DNA of 64,000 nucleotides, from positions 2,046,001-2,110,000 of the forward strand of contig NZ_PEJS01000001.1 in the NCBI RefSeq assembly GCF_002750975.1. The letters run 5' to 3'. Source of the stretch: Stenotrophomonas indicatrix (GTDB lineage Bacteria; Pseudomonadota; Gammaproteobacteria; Xanthomonadales; Xanthomonadaceae). The notes beneath the pieces were generated by a model. That model was not told the DNA's origin. It did not search any database and worked only from the letters and a program-made list of their open reading frames with translations. Shown here piece by piece: positions 43,027 through 51,080 of the stretch. Within the stretch, counting starts at the first letter, position 1; every line of letters begins with the position of its first letter. The translations under genes were made by a program, and so were the position numbers.

Positions 43027-43893
43027 ATGAAGCGTGTCACCGGTACCTACAGCGCCCCCCGCCCGCACTGGGTGGGCGACGGCTTCCCCGCCCGCTCGAT
43101 GTTCTCCTACAACACCCACGGCCAGCACCTGAGCCCGTTCCTGCTGCTGGACTACGCCGGGCCGTACAGTTTCCCGCCCAGCGAGACCCCGCGCGGGGTC
43201 GGCCAGCATCCGCATCGCGGCTTCGAGACGGTCACCATCGTCTACGAAGGCGAAGTGGCCCATCGCGACTCGACTGGTGCCGGCGGCACCATCGGCCCGG
43301 GTGACGTGCAGTGGATGACCGCTGCCTCCGGCATCCTCCACGAGGAATTCCACACGCCGGAATTCAGCAAGCGCGGCGGCACCCTGGACATGGTGCAGCT
43401 GTGGGTGAACCTGCCCGCCAAGGACAAGATGGGCGCGCCGGGCTACCAGACCCTGCTCGATGCGCAGATTCCCTCGGTGGCCTTGCCTGACGGTGCCGGT
43501 CGCGTACGCGTCATCGCCGGGGCATTCGATGGCCATGCTGGACCGGCACGTACCCATACCCCGATGGACGTGTGGGACATCCGCCTGCTGCAGGGCCAGC
43601 ACGCCGAGCTGCCGGTGGCCGATGGCCGCACCCTGGCGCTGGTGGTGCTGAAGGGCACGGTGCGGATCAACGGCGGCCAGGCAGTCGGCGAAGCACAGCT
43701 GGTGACCTTCGACCGCAGCGGCGAAGACGTGTTCATCGACGCCGACAGCGACGCCACCGTACTGCTGCTCAGCGGCGAACCCATCGACGAGCCGGTGGTG
43801 GGCTATGGCCCGTTCGTGATGAACACCCAGGCCGAGATCAGCCAGGCCGTCAGCGATTTCAACGGCGGCCGCTTCGGCCAGATCGCGCACTGA
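43027..43893 (+). CDS. Pirin-family protein
   Basis: A 288-residue bicupin. The metal ligands of the N-terminal cupin are H61, H63, H105 and E107 (GQHPHRGFETVTIVYEGE, SGILHEEFHTPE). Bacterial pirins bind Fe(II) or other metals; some act as quercetin dioxygenases, others interact with pyruvate dehydrogenase. The C-terminal cupin (LLQGQHAELPVADGRTLALV) lacks the ligands. It is followed by two YcaC-type hydrolases and an OsmC gene in the same direction, a set often induced together by electrophile or oxidative stress. Confidence 0.94.
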   Translation: MKRVTGTYSAPRPHWVGDGFPARSMFSYNTHGQHLSPFLLLDYAGPYSFPPSETPRGVGQHPHRGFETVTIVYEGEVAHRDSTGAGGTIGPGDVQWMTAASGILHEEFHTPEFSKRGGTLDMVQLWVNLPAKDKMGAPGYQTLLDAQIPSVALPDGAGRVRVIAGAFDGHAGPARTHTPMDVWDIRLLQGQHAELPVADGRTLALVVLKGTVRINGGQAVGEAQLVTFDRSGEDVFIDADSDATVLLLSGEPIDEPVVGYGPFVMNTQAEISQAVSDFNGGRFGQIAH

Positions 43894-43962
43894 TCCACTG
43901 CATTGCGGCGGGCAACCACCCGCCGCATTCCGGGCCTTCGCCCCCTCCCCAGGAGACTGACC

Positions 43963-44643
43963 ATGAGTGCCCCCGCCAACCTCAACGGCGCCCGCCCGGT
44001 GATCGACCCGGACAACGCCGCGATGCTGCTGATCGACCACCAGAGTGGCCTGTTCCAGACCATCGGTGACATGCCGTTCACTTTAGTACGCGCGCACGCC
44101 ACCGCCCTGGCGAAGATGGCCACGCTGGCGAAGATGCCGGTGATCACCACCGCGTCGGTACCGCAGGGGCCGAACGGCCCGCTGATCCCGGAGATCCATG
44201 ACGCCGCACCGCATGCGCAATACGTAGCGCGACGCGGCGAGATCAACGCCTGGGACAACCCCGAATTCGTCGCCGCGGTGAAGGCCACCGGCCGCAGCCA
44301 GCTGATCATTGCCGGCACCATCACCAGCGTCTGCATGGCCTTCCCCTCGATTGCCGCCGTCGCCGACGGCTACCAGGTGTTCGCTGTGGTCGATGCCTCC
44401 GGCACCTATTCGAAGATGGCCGAGGAAATCACCCTGGCGCGCGTGGTGCAGGCCGGTGTGGTGCCGATGGATACCGCTGCGGTCGCCTCGGAAATCCAGC
44501 GCACCTGGAACCGCGAGGACGCCCAGCACTGGGCCGCGATCTACACGCAGATCTTCCCCAACTACCAGCTGCTGATCGAGAGCTACCAGAAAGCGCAGGA
44601 CGTGCAGAAGAACCACGAGCAGCTGGATTCGCAGCGTAGCTGA
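43963..44643 (+). CDS. YcaC-type isochorismatase-fold hydrolase
   Basis: 226 residues starting after AGGAG. The nucleophile is C124 (GTITSVCMAFPS) with D25 (MLLIDHQSGLF) of the cysteine-hydrolase triad. ARRGEINAWDNPEFVAAVKATG aligns with E. coli/Pseudomonas YcaC, an octameric enzyme of unknown substrate. It lies 69 bp after the pirin gene. Confidence 0.92.
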   Translation: MSAPANLNGARPVIDPDNAAMLLIDHQSGLFQTIGDMPFTLVRAHATALAKMATLAKMPVITTASVPQGPNGPLIPEIHDAAPHAQYVARRGEINAWDNPEFVAAVKATGRSQLIIAGTITSVCMAFPSIAAVADGYQVFAVVDASGTYSKMAEEITLARVVQAGVVPMDTAAVASEIQRTWNREDAQHWAAIYTQIFPNYQLLIESYQKAQDVQKNHEQLDSQRS

Positions 44644-44722
44644 GCCGCTGCATCCACGGCGATTTCCGCCTGCCGGCACGCCGCCGGCACCACCGCAAGC
44701 CAACCCCGACCAGGACACCCCC

Positions 44723-45364
44723 ATGGCCAGCGAACCGATCCGTGACCCCGTCAGCGACCACCTGCTGACCCCGCAGAATTCCGCCTTCATCATCATCGAC
44801 TACCAGCCGGTACAGGTGAACTCCATCGCCTCGATGGACCGCCAGCTGCTGGTCAACAACATCGTCGGCACTGCCAAGGCGGCGGTCGCCTACGGCCTGC
44901 CGATCGTGCATTCGACCGTGAACGTGCAGACCGGCCTGAACAAGCCGCCGATCGCGCAGCTGCGCAAGGTGCTGGGCGACTACCCGACCTACGACCGCAC
45001 CACCATCAACTCCTGGGAAGATGTCGAGTTCCGCAAGGCGGTGGAGGCCACCGGCCGCAGGAAACTGATCATGACCGCGCTGTGGACCGAAGCCTGCCTG
45101 ACCTTCCCCGCGCTGGATGCACTGAAGGAAGGCTATGAGGTCTACGTGGTGGTCGATGCAGTAGGCGGAACGTCGCTGGCCGCGCATGATGCCGCGCTGC
45201 GCCGCATCGAACAGGCCGGCGGCCAGTTGATCAGCGTGACGCAGCTGTTCTGCGAACTGCAGCGCGACTGGGTACGGGCGGAGACCGTGCCGGCCTTCAT
45301 GAATCTCTTCATCGAGACCGGTGGCACGGCCGGCATCCAGTTCTCGTACGATCGTACCGAGTGA
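44723..45364 (+). CDS. Isochorismatase-fold hydrolase (YcaC-related)
   Basis: 213 residues. C125 (TALWTEACLTFPAL) and D26 (AFIIIDYQPVQV) are the nucleophile and acid of the family. It is a diverged paralogue of the preceding gene, sharing VEFRKAVEATGRRKLIMTA with its VAAVKATGRSQLIIAGT. The substrate is unknown. It follows 79 bp later and is probably in the same unit. Confidence 0.9.
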   Translation: MASEPIRDPVSDHLLTPQNSAFIIIDYQPVQVNSIASMDRQLLVNNIVGTAKAAVAYGLPIVHSTVNVQTGLNKPPIAQLRKVLGDYPTYDRTTINSWEDVEFRKAVEATGRRKLIMTALWTEACLTFPALDALKEGYEVYVVVDAVGGTSLAAHDAALRRIEQAGGQLISVTQLFCELQRDWVRAETVPAFMNLFIETGGTAGIQFSYDRTE

Positions 45365-45370
45365 TTCCTT

Positions 45371-45402
45371 GGCGGCTCCGGCTCCGGCTGGCGCCGCCTT
45401 TT
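45371..45402 (+). terminator. Intrinsic-type terminator after second hydrolase gene
   Basis: GGCGGC (45371-45376) pairs with GCCGCC (45393-45398) over a G+C-rich inner stem, followed by TTTT. It begins 6 bp after the stop codon and would separate the hydrolase unit from osmC. Confidence 0.65.
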
Positions 45403-45409
45403 CCTGCAA

Positions 45410-45430
45410 CCGAGCATGGCTCGGCCCTAC
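45410..45430 (-). repeat. Single SMAG palindrome
   Basis: CCGAGCATGGCTCGG followed by CCCTAC, the reverse complement of a GTAG-tipped palindrome. It lies 14 bp before the OsmC gene start. Confidence 0.7.
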
Positions 45431-45444
45431 CACCGGGAATTCCC

Positions 45445-45843
45445 ATGGCCTACGCACGCATTGTTTCGACCGCCGACAACTACCTGCACCACATCAGCAA
45501 CGGCCACTTCGATGTCGCGGCCGATGAACCCGCTTCGCTCGGCGGCCAGGGCAAGGGCTTCGCCCCGTTCGACCTGTACCTGGCCTCGCTGGCCGCGTGT
45601 ACCGCCATCACCCTGCGCATGTACGCGCAGCGCAAGGGCTGGGAGCTGGGCGAGTTCCACGCCGAGCTGCGTTCCGAACGTGATGCGGATGGACGCTTCC
45701 ATGTGCACCGCGTGCTGCATGCCACCGCCGAGCTGAGCGATGCGCAGTGGCAGCGCTTGCTGGAGGTGGTGGAAAAGACCCCGGTGACGCTGGTGATGCG
45801 CGAAGGTGCACGGATCACCAGCGAGCGCGGGGCTGCTGCCTGA
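45445..45843 (+). CDS. OsmC-family protein
   Basis: 132 residues from MAYARIVSTADNYLHHISNG. The OsmC fold is shown by PFDLYLASLAACTAITLRMYAQRKGW with the first catalytic Cys at 52. The second Cys, normally in a 'C-P-V' motif, is replaced by Thr in EVVEKTPVTLVMREG, so it is a one-Cys member and may not be an ordinary hydroperoxide reductase. The weak ribosome site overlaps the end of a SMAG element. Confidence 0.88.
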   Translation: MAYARIVSTADNYLHHISNGHFDVAADEPASLGGQGKGFAPFDLYLASLAACTAITLRMYAQRKGWELGEFHAELRSERDADGRFHVHRVLHATAELSDAQWQRLLEVVEKTPVTLVMREGARITSERGAAA

Positions 45844-45845
45844 TC

Positions 45846-45913
45846 GCCGGGCATGGCCCGGCGCTACCGGAGGAGCCTGGCGCCATCAGGTAGCGCCGGG
45901 TCATGCCCGGCGG
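45846..45913. repeat. Inverted pair of SMAG palindromes
   Basis: GCCGGGCATGGCCCGGC-GCTACC (45846-45868) faces GGTAGC-GCCGGGTCATGCCCGGC (45889-45911) between converging osmC and Phd-like genes. Confidence 0.85.
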
Positions 45914-45921
45914 CCCTGGTT

Positions 45922-46251
45922 TCAACGCCGTGAATGCAGCACGGTGCGCTGGCGCATGGCGTTGAACTCCTGTTCGACCTGCTGGATGTCTTCGACCTGG
46001 AAGCCGGCGGCACCGAGCAGCTGATCGGCCGCGGCGGCAGCCAGCGGATCATCCTCGCGCTGGCGCCAGCAGCGTGCCGGCAGGAAATAGCCGACCTCGC
46101 TGCGCCCGCGCATGATGACGACCGGCCGTCCTGCATACAGCAGGAATTCGGCCAGATGCTGGCGCAATCCCTCCACCGAGACATAGGCCGGCCCGATGCC
46201 CAGTGCCTGCGCGGCGGGCTCGGAACTCTCGAACAGTTTGCGACGGCTCAT
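45922..46251 (-). CDS. Phd/YefM-fold small protein at end of secretion operon
   Basis: 109 residues from MSRRKLFESSEPAAQALGIG; the ATG follows AAGGAGGAG, one of the strongest ribosome sites in the window. Residues about 24-62 (VSVEGLRQHLAEFLLYAG, RPVVIMRGRSEVGYFLP) follow the Phd/YefM pattern of an N-terminal helix followed by a 'G-x-P-V-V-I-x-R' strand pair. No toxin gene adjoins, so it may be an orphan antitoxin or a DNA-binding regulator of the operon it ends. It lies 96 bp after the porin gene on the same strand. Confidence 0.7.
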   Translation of the reverse strand: MSRRKLFESSEPAAQALGIGPAYVSVEGLRQHLAEFLLYAGRPVVIMRGRSEVGYFLPARCWRQREDDPLAAAAADQLLGAAGFQVEDIQQVEQEFNAMRQRTVLHSRR

Positions 46252-46347
46252 CCACTCCTCCTTTGTGCAACGCGTGGTCTCCTTTCCTAGACGGGCGCAT
46301 TGCCGCGCCCCCGCCACACGTGTCGTGACTGTGGTCACGCTGTCCGA

Positions 46348-48087
46348 TCAGAAACCGGTATTGAACTCCAGCTGGAACACGTCGATCGACAACGGCGGGC
46401 CCGACACTTCCTTGGCCGCCATCCACTTGCCGCTGATCCAGCTGCGGGCGTCCAGCGCATAGGCGCCGCCCACGTAGTAGCCGCGCGCATTGGTGCCGCC
46501 CAGGTGGAAGTTCGGATCGTTGTAGGCATCGGGCAGTGCATCGGCCTCGATCCGCTTGTAGCCCAGCAGGGCCTGCCACTGCCCCTTCTCCTTCAGTTCG
46601 CTGGCGCCGAAGGTGGCTTGCAGCATCCAGGCGGTGTCGCCGCTGCGGAAGGTGTCGATGCTGGCACTGCCACCGGCACCGTAGTTGTTGACGATGCCGT
46701 TGTTGGCCCGCGCGAACATGGCCTGCTTGTCATAGGCCAGGTTGCGGATGTAGTCCGCATCCAGGCGCATGCCGATGTCCTGCGCAAGCTGTGTATCCCA
46801 GCGCAGGTTGAAGGTCGCAAGGCGGAAGGCAGAAGCCAGGCCCACGTACTGCGGCGTGGGCGTGTTGGCCGGATCCAACGGGTTGCGGGCGATGTCGCGG
46901 ATCAGCATCAGGGTGTTGCCCTTCTGCATGAACGCCGGCCGCGACCAGTCGGTATCGCAACCGACCGCGCCGGCGTACAGCGCGCAGGGAGACGACAGGC
47001 GACCACTGATGTTCTTGAAATCGTAGTAGCCCAGCGCCGCACGCAGGCTGTTGTCATCGTTGAAGCGCCAGTTCACCCCCACCTGCGCACCGGACAGCCA
47101 CTTGTTCTCGTTGGGCGTCTTCACCCGGCTCTGGCTGGGCGCGCTGTCGGAGGTGTACTCCAACGGCACCACCGCCAGGTTGCCGAACAGGCCGACGTCC
47201 TCGGCGAGGTCGTAGCTGAGATTGGCCGCCAGGCCGTCGAAGTTCAGATCGTTGGAGAACAGCGTGTCACTGGTCCAGAACGGATTGCCGAAGCGTCCGC
47301 CGCGCACCGTCACCCAGTCGGCCGGGCTGTAGGCCAGCCATGCCTGGTCCAGCCACACGTCCTTCTTGCCCAGGCCACCGCCAAGCTGTTCGGTGGTGGA
47401 CACCGGCCCGTTGCTGCTGCCGCTGGCCAGGCGCACGCCTGCGGTGGTGTGCTGGCCGATCGTCGCTTCGATGCCCAGCCGTGCGCGGATGCGCCACAGA
47501 TTGCGGCGGTCCTGGCGGGTGTTGAGCAGCGGCGGCAGCTGCAGGTTGGTGTTGTTGTTGGTATCGAAGCCGTTGCCGGCGTTCACCGAGGCCCAGTTGG
47601 TCTCGATGTCGCTGTTGCGCTCGGAGTAGAAGCGCGATTCGCTGCGCACACGCATGTCACCGCTGACCTTGATGCGCTTGGTCCACTCGGCCACCTCGTT
47701 CGGCGCGGCCCAGCCCTCGGCTTTGGCCTGCGCCATCACGTCCTGGCGTACCTCATCACGGATGCCATCGCGCACGCTCTGCGGCACGTACGGCACACGC
47801 ACATCACCGGCTTCCAGCGCCACCCCACCGCTGCTGGCTGCGCTGACCGCGGTGCCGCGTTGTGCAGCCGCCGCTTCTGCTTCGGCCTGCACCAACAGGG
47901 CCTGGCCGTCTTCGGGCTTGAGCGCGCCGCTGGCGATCAGCCCCTTGATCAACTTGACCATGGTGGTTTCGGCCGCCATCGCACTGGCCGGCGCGGCCAG
48001 GCTGAGCAGTACGGCGCAGCACAGCAACGCCCGTCGGGCCGGCCGTGGGCGGCGGGATGCGGTTCGAGCGCGGTCGTGGTCGTTCAT
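46348..48087 (-). CDS. Putative porin (Porin_5 type) in TPS-TonB operon
   Basis: 579 residues from MNDHDRARTASRR; ATGs at 48099 and 48126 are also in frame. The signal peptide (ALLCCAVLLSLAAPASAMA) is followed by a periplasmic helical segment (LIKGLIASGALKPEDGQALLVQAEAEAAAAQ) and a large barrel ending SIDVFQLEFNTGF. The 'L-x-x-K-G-x-I-x-x-x-E-A-x-x-L' segment and the NGFDTNNNTNLQLPPLL region fit the putative-porin family PF16930. It is the fifth gene of the TpsB-ExbB-ExbD-TonB run. It may be the outer-membrane client of that TonB, or a scaffold or channel for surface assembly. Confidence 0.85.
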   Translation of the reverse strand: MNDHDRARTASRRPRPARRALLCCAVLLSLAAPASAMAAETTMVKLIKGLIASGALKPEDGQALLVQAEAEAAAAQRGTAVSAASSGGVALEAGDVRVPYVPQSVRDGIRDEVRQDVMAQAKAEGWAAPNEVAEWTKRIKVSGDMRVRSESRFYSERNSDIETNWASVNAGNGFDTNNNTNLQLPPLLNTRQDRRNLWRIRARLGIEATIGQHTTAGVRLASGSSNGPVSTTEQLGGGLGKKDVWLDQAWLAYSPADWVTVRGGRFGNPFWTSDTLFSNDLNFDGLAANLSYDLAEDVGLFGNLAVVPLEYTSDSAPSQSRVKTPNENKWLSGAQVGVNWRFNDDNSLRAALGYYDFKNISGRLSSPCALYAGAVGCDTDWSRPAFMQKGNTLMLIRDIARNPLDPANTPTPQYVGLASAFRLATFNLRWDTQLAQDIGMRLDADYIRNLAYDKQAMFARANNGIVNNYGAGGSASIDTFRSGDTAWMLQATFGASELKEKGQWQALLGYKRIEADALPDAYNDPNFHLGGTNARGYYVGGAYALDARSWISGKWMAAKEVSGPPLSIDVFQLEFNTGF

Positions 48088-48129
48088 CACGGTTCTCATC
48101 GAAAGAAGGGAAATCACGGAAGTCATCGG

Positions 48130-48831
48130 TCACGCGCCGGGACGGCGCCCCTGGATCAGCACGCGCGCGGGGAAATCCAGCGACGCTGGTGGCATCTGGT
48201 CGACCTTGCCGATCTGTCGCAGTGCTTCAAGCACGGCCACGTCGGCCTCTTCGTTGCCGCTGCCACGCACCAGCTCGACCTTCTCCAGCCGGCCATCGGG
48301 CGCCAGCCAGACATTCACCTGCAGCTGGAACGCCAGGCGCTTGACCCGCGCATCGCGCGAAATCGCCTGCTGCATCAGATAGCCCAGGTAGCGGCCATAG
48401 CTGGCGTTGCCGGCACCACCGCGGCCAACGCCGGACGAGCCACCGCCGCTGCCCGACTGGATGCCGAAGTTGTCTCCACCGGCCTGTGCATCGGCGTCCA
48501 TGGTCACCGGGTCGGTGTTGTCCGGCGTCGGCGTCGGTTCTTCGGCCGGCGTTGGCTGCTCCAGCGGCTCCGGCTCGGGCACGGTCTCTTCCGGCGGCGT
48601 CTCCGGCTCAGGCGGCTTTTCCGGTGGTGGTGGTGGAGGCGGCGGCGGTGGTGGCAACGCCAGCATCGGCGGCTGCACCACCGGCCGGCGGGTGCTGGCG
48701 GTGTCCTTGAACAGCAGCCACCACACGGCAACACCCAGTACCAGCAGCGCCGCCAGCACCAGCGCGATCGTCACCAGCAACTGGCGTCCGCGCGTACCGG
48801 GCTCCTGCAGGGGTGGTCGATGACCGGCCAT
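48130..48831 (-). CDS. TonB-family energy transducer
   Basis: 233 residues: one membrane helix (LLVTIALVLAALLVLGVAVWWLLF, about 18-41), a periplasmic Pro-rich spacer with an 11-Pro run and Glu-Pro repeats (about 55-102), a Gly-rich hinge and a C-terminal TonB domain (YLMQQAISRDARVKRLAFQ, VNVWLAPDGRLEKVELVRGSG, about 145-230). It links the ExbB/ExbD motor to an outer-membrane client. It starts 3 bp after exbD, so it is part of a dedicated complex. Confidence 0.93.
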   Translation of the reverse strand: MAGHRPPLQEPGTRGRQLLVTIALVLAALLVLGVAVWWLLFKDTASTRRPVVQPPMLALPPPPPPPPPPPEKPPEPETPPEETVPEPEPLEQPTPAEEPTPTPDNTDPVTMDADAQAGGDNFGIQSGSGGGSSGVGRGGAGNASYGRYLGYLMQQAISRDARVKRLAFQLQVNVWLAPDGRLEKVELVRGSGNEEADVAVLEALRQIGKVDQMPPASLDFPARVLIQGRRPGA

Positions 48832-48834
48832 GCC

Positions 48835-49248
48835 TCAGCCCTGCGCCTTGCCGGTGACCAGGCCGACCTGGGCCAGCTCCAGCCGGCGCAGCAGATCCAG
48901 CACCTCGACCACGCGTGCGTACTGCACCTGCGCATCACCGCGCACGATCACCGGGAAATCCGGCGAGGTTGCCCGTTCGGTACGCAGGCGGTCCTCCAGC
49001 TCGGTCATCGTCACCGGGTAGGCATCCAGGAACACCTGGCCGCTGGGGTCGATGGTGATCGCCTTGGTCTTGGGCTTCTCCAGTGCGGTGCTGTTGCTGG
49101 CCTTCGGCAGGTTGACCTCGATGCCGGGAATGGAGGCGTTGCTGGTCAGGATGAAGATCACCAACACCACCAGCAGCACGTCGACGAAGGGCGTCACGTT
49201 GATGCCCTTCTCGCGCTTCTTGATGCCGAACTTCGCCTTGTAGCCCAT
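48835..49248 (-). CDS. ExbD/TolR-family proton-channel subunit
   Basis: 137 residues. The cytoplasmic tail (MGYKAKFGIKKREKGINVTP) precedes one membrane helix with the essential Asp in FVDVLLVVLVIFILTSNA (Asp24 or so), then a periplasmic domain with PVIVRGDAQVQYARVVEVLDL. It sits 10 bp after the DUF2341-ExbB gene and 3 bp before tonB. Confidence 0.94.
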   Translation of the reverse strand: MGYKAKFGIKKREKGINVTPFVDVLLVVLVIFILTSNASIPGIEVNLPKASNSTALEKPKTKAITIDPSGQVFLDAYPVTMTELEDRLRTERATSPDFPVIVRGDAQVQYARVVEVLDLLRRLELAQVGLVTGKAQG

Positions 49249-49258
49249 GGCCGGCCCC

Positions 49259-51043
49259 TCAGCCCTGGACCACGGCCGGGCCGCGCCCGTCCTGCTCTTC
49301 GGCCAGGCGGGCGGCGAACTCGTCGATGAACACCGCCATGTCGGCGCCGATCGCTTCGGCGCGTGCCCCCAGCCAGTTGTAGCCGAACAGCGCAGGAATC
49401 GCGACGCCCAGGCCGGCGGCGGTACACAGCAGCGCTGCCGCCATGCCCGGGGCCACCGAGTTGATGTCCACCGCACCGGCCATCGCCGCCACCACGAACA
49501 CCAGCATGATGCCGATCACGGTGCCGAACAGACCGACATACGGTGCGCCCTCGATGGTGGTCGACAGCCAGTTCATGCGCCTCGCCATCGCTTCCTGTTC
49601 GCGCACCATCACCGCATCCATCGACGCGCGGATGGCGGCGATGGTGGCCGCGCTCAGGTAGCCGGAGTTGCCATCGCGCTGATGACGCTGCTGCATTTCA
49701 TCGATGGCCACCTGGTAGATGCGCCACAGCGAGCCATCGTGCATCGCCGTCGGCACCTTGCCCTGCCGGTCCATCTCGGACAACGTGCGCAGCGGCACGC
49801 CGGAGAGCTTGCTGAAGCTCTCGGTGAACACCGCATTGGCCTTGCTGGTGCGGCCGAAATGACGGCTCTTGGCGATCATGATCGCCCAGGACAACAGCAT
49901 CATCAGGCCGAGGATGGCGACCACCACCCAGGCATCGAACGGCATCGCCTTGAGGATGAAGGCGAAGTGGCTCTGCCCGGCCGACTGCTCGTCGGCGCCG
50001 TAGCTGATCAGGCGCGAATCGGCGCCCTGCGCGGTGGCATCTGCCAGCAGCAGCGCCGCCGGGCGTGCTACGCGTGAGATGCGCAGTTCATCCAGCGCGC
50101 CATCGAAGTTGGCCAGCGGTTGCGCCGCGCCCGGCGCATCGGCACCCACCACCGCTGCGGTGGTCAGTGCCGGCAACTCACCACTGAGCTGGGCCACCAC
50201 GCGACCGTTCAGATACAGCTGCAGCGACCCTTTCTCGGCGGTAACCGCAACATGCGCCCACTGCCCTTCCGGAATCGGCTGCGCCGGCGTGCTGCGTTGA
50301 CCGTTGAGCTGCACGAACGGCACCCGGTTGTCGATCCCCACCACCAGCTCGGCGCTGCCGTCGCCGCGGGCATAGATCGCCTGCGCGGTGGTCAGCGCGC
50401 CCGGTTTGATCCAGGCAGAAACGGTAAGCGGCGCACCCGCTTCCTGTGCCAGCGAAGCACTGGCCGGCAGCGGCAGTGGACCAGCGCCCAGCTGCACGCC
50501 ACGCCCGATCACCGTGCTTTCCGCCGCAGGCACTACCGCACCGGCCGTGTTGCCGTAGGCCGTGGTATCACGCGCCGGCGCATTGGCTTCGGCAAAGTGG
50601 TAGACCAGCGTGTAGTCCGGATCGAACACCTGCTGGCCATTGCCGCTGGCCGGTGCCTTCGCATTGCCGTAGTACATCCAGATCGTCTGCGGCGCGCTGG
50701 CGGTCAGTGCCGGAACGTCCACCCAGACCAGGGCCAGGCCCAGGTTCGGGTCGAACTGCTCGATCTGATGGGCCAGCACCGTACGCCCGTCGGCAGAAAC
50801 GAAACGCAGGTCGTTGCCACCCTCCTGGGTGCCATCAAAACCGAAGTTGCCGGTATGCAGGCGCAGCAGCAGCGGCGTACGCCCGGGGTTGCCGGTCAAC
50901 CCCGCGCCCTGTGGGCCTGCGTCGACGGTGATCGGCTTGCGGTACTTCCATTCGGCCTGCCACCAGTTGGCATCGGCCGCGGCGGCGGGCAGCGCGATCA
51001 GCGCAGCCAACAGCAGCAACATTCGGGAAAGCAGACGGTCCAT
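49259..51043 (-). CDS. DUF2341-LamG-ExbB/TolQ fusion protein
   Basis: 594 residues from MDRLLSRMLLLLAALIALPA (signal peptide, GGAG upstream). Residues 27-130 form a DUF2341 domain (WWQAEWKYRKPITVDAGPQG, NDLRFVSADGRTVL, IWMYYGNAKA). Residues about 145-335 form a LamG/concanavalin-like lectin domain (LTVSAWIKPGALTTAQAIYA, GQWAHVAVTAEKGSLQLYLN). A first membrane helix (370-390) leads to an ExbB/TolQ core with helices at about 500-520 and 530-557 (GAPYVGLFGTVIGIMLVFVV, ALLCTAAGLGVAIPALFGYN). An ordinary ExbB is about 240 residues and has no periplasmic sensor; here a carbohydrate-binding-like periplasmic part is fused to the proton channel. It follows the TpsB gene by 37 bp. Confidence 0.93.
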   Translation of the reverse strand: MDRLLSRMLLLLAALIALPAAAADANWWQAEWKYRKPITVDAGPQGAGLTGNPGRTPLLLRLHTGNFGFDGTQEGGNDLRFVSADGRTVLAHQIEQFDPNLGLALVWVDVPALTASAPQTIWMYYGNAKAPASGNGQQVFDPDYTLVYHFAEANAPARDTTAYGNTAGAVVPAAESTVIGRGVQLGAGPLPLPASASLAQEAGAPLTVSAWIKPGALTTAQAIYARGDGSAELVVGIDNRVPFVQLNGQRSTPAQPIPEGQWAHVAVTAEKGSLQLYLNGRVVAQLSGELPALTTAAVVGADAPGAAQPLANFDGALDELRISRVARPAALLLADATAQGADSRLISYGADEQSAGQSHFAFILKAMPFDAWVVVAILGLMMLLSWAIMIAKSRHFGRTSKANAVFTESFSKLSGVPLRTLSEMDRQGKVPTAMHDGSLWRIYQVAIDEMQQRHQRDGNSGYLSAATIAAIRASMDAVMVREQEAMARRMNWLSTTIEGAPYVGLFGTVIGIMLVFVVAAMAGAVDINSVAPGMAAALLCTAAGLGVAIPALFGYNWLGARAEAIGADMAVFIDEFAARLAEEQDGRGPAVVQG

Positions 51044-51080
51044 GCAAAAGGTCTCCGGAGAACGCATCTCAAGGGAAGGG

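Noticed and set aside
45922..48087. Toxin gene partner for the Phd-fold protein
   Set aside because: The next genes are a porin and OsmC; no RelE, Doc, YoeB or PIN-sized gene adjoins.
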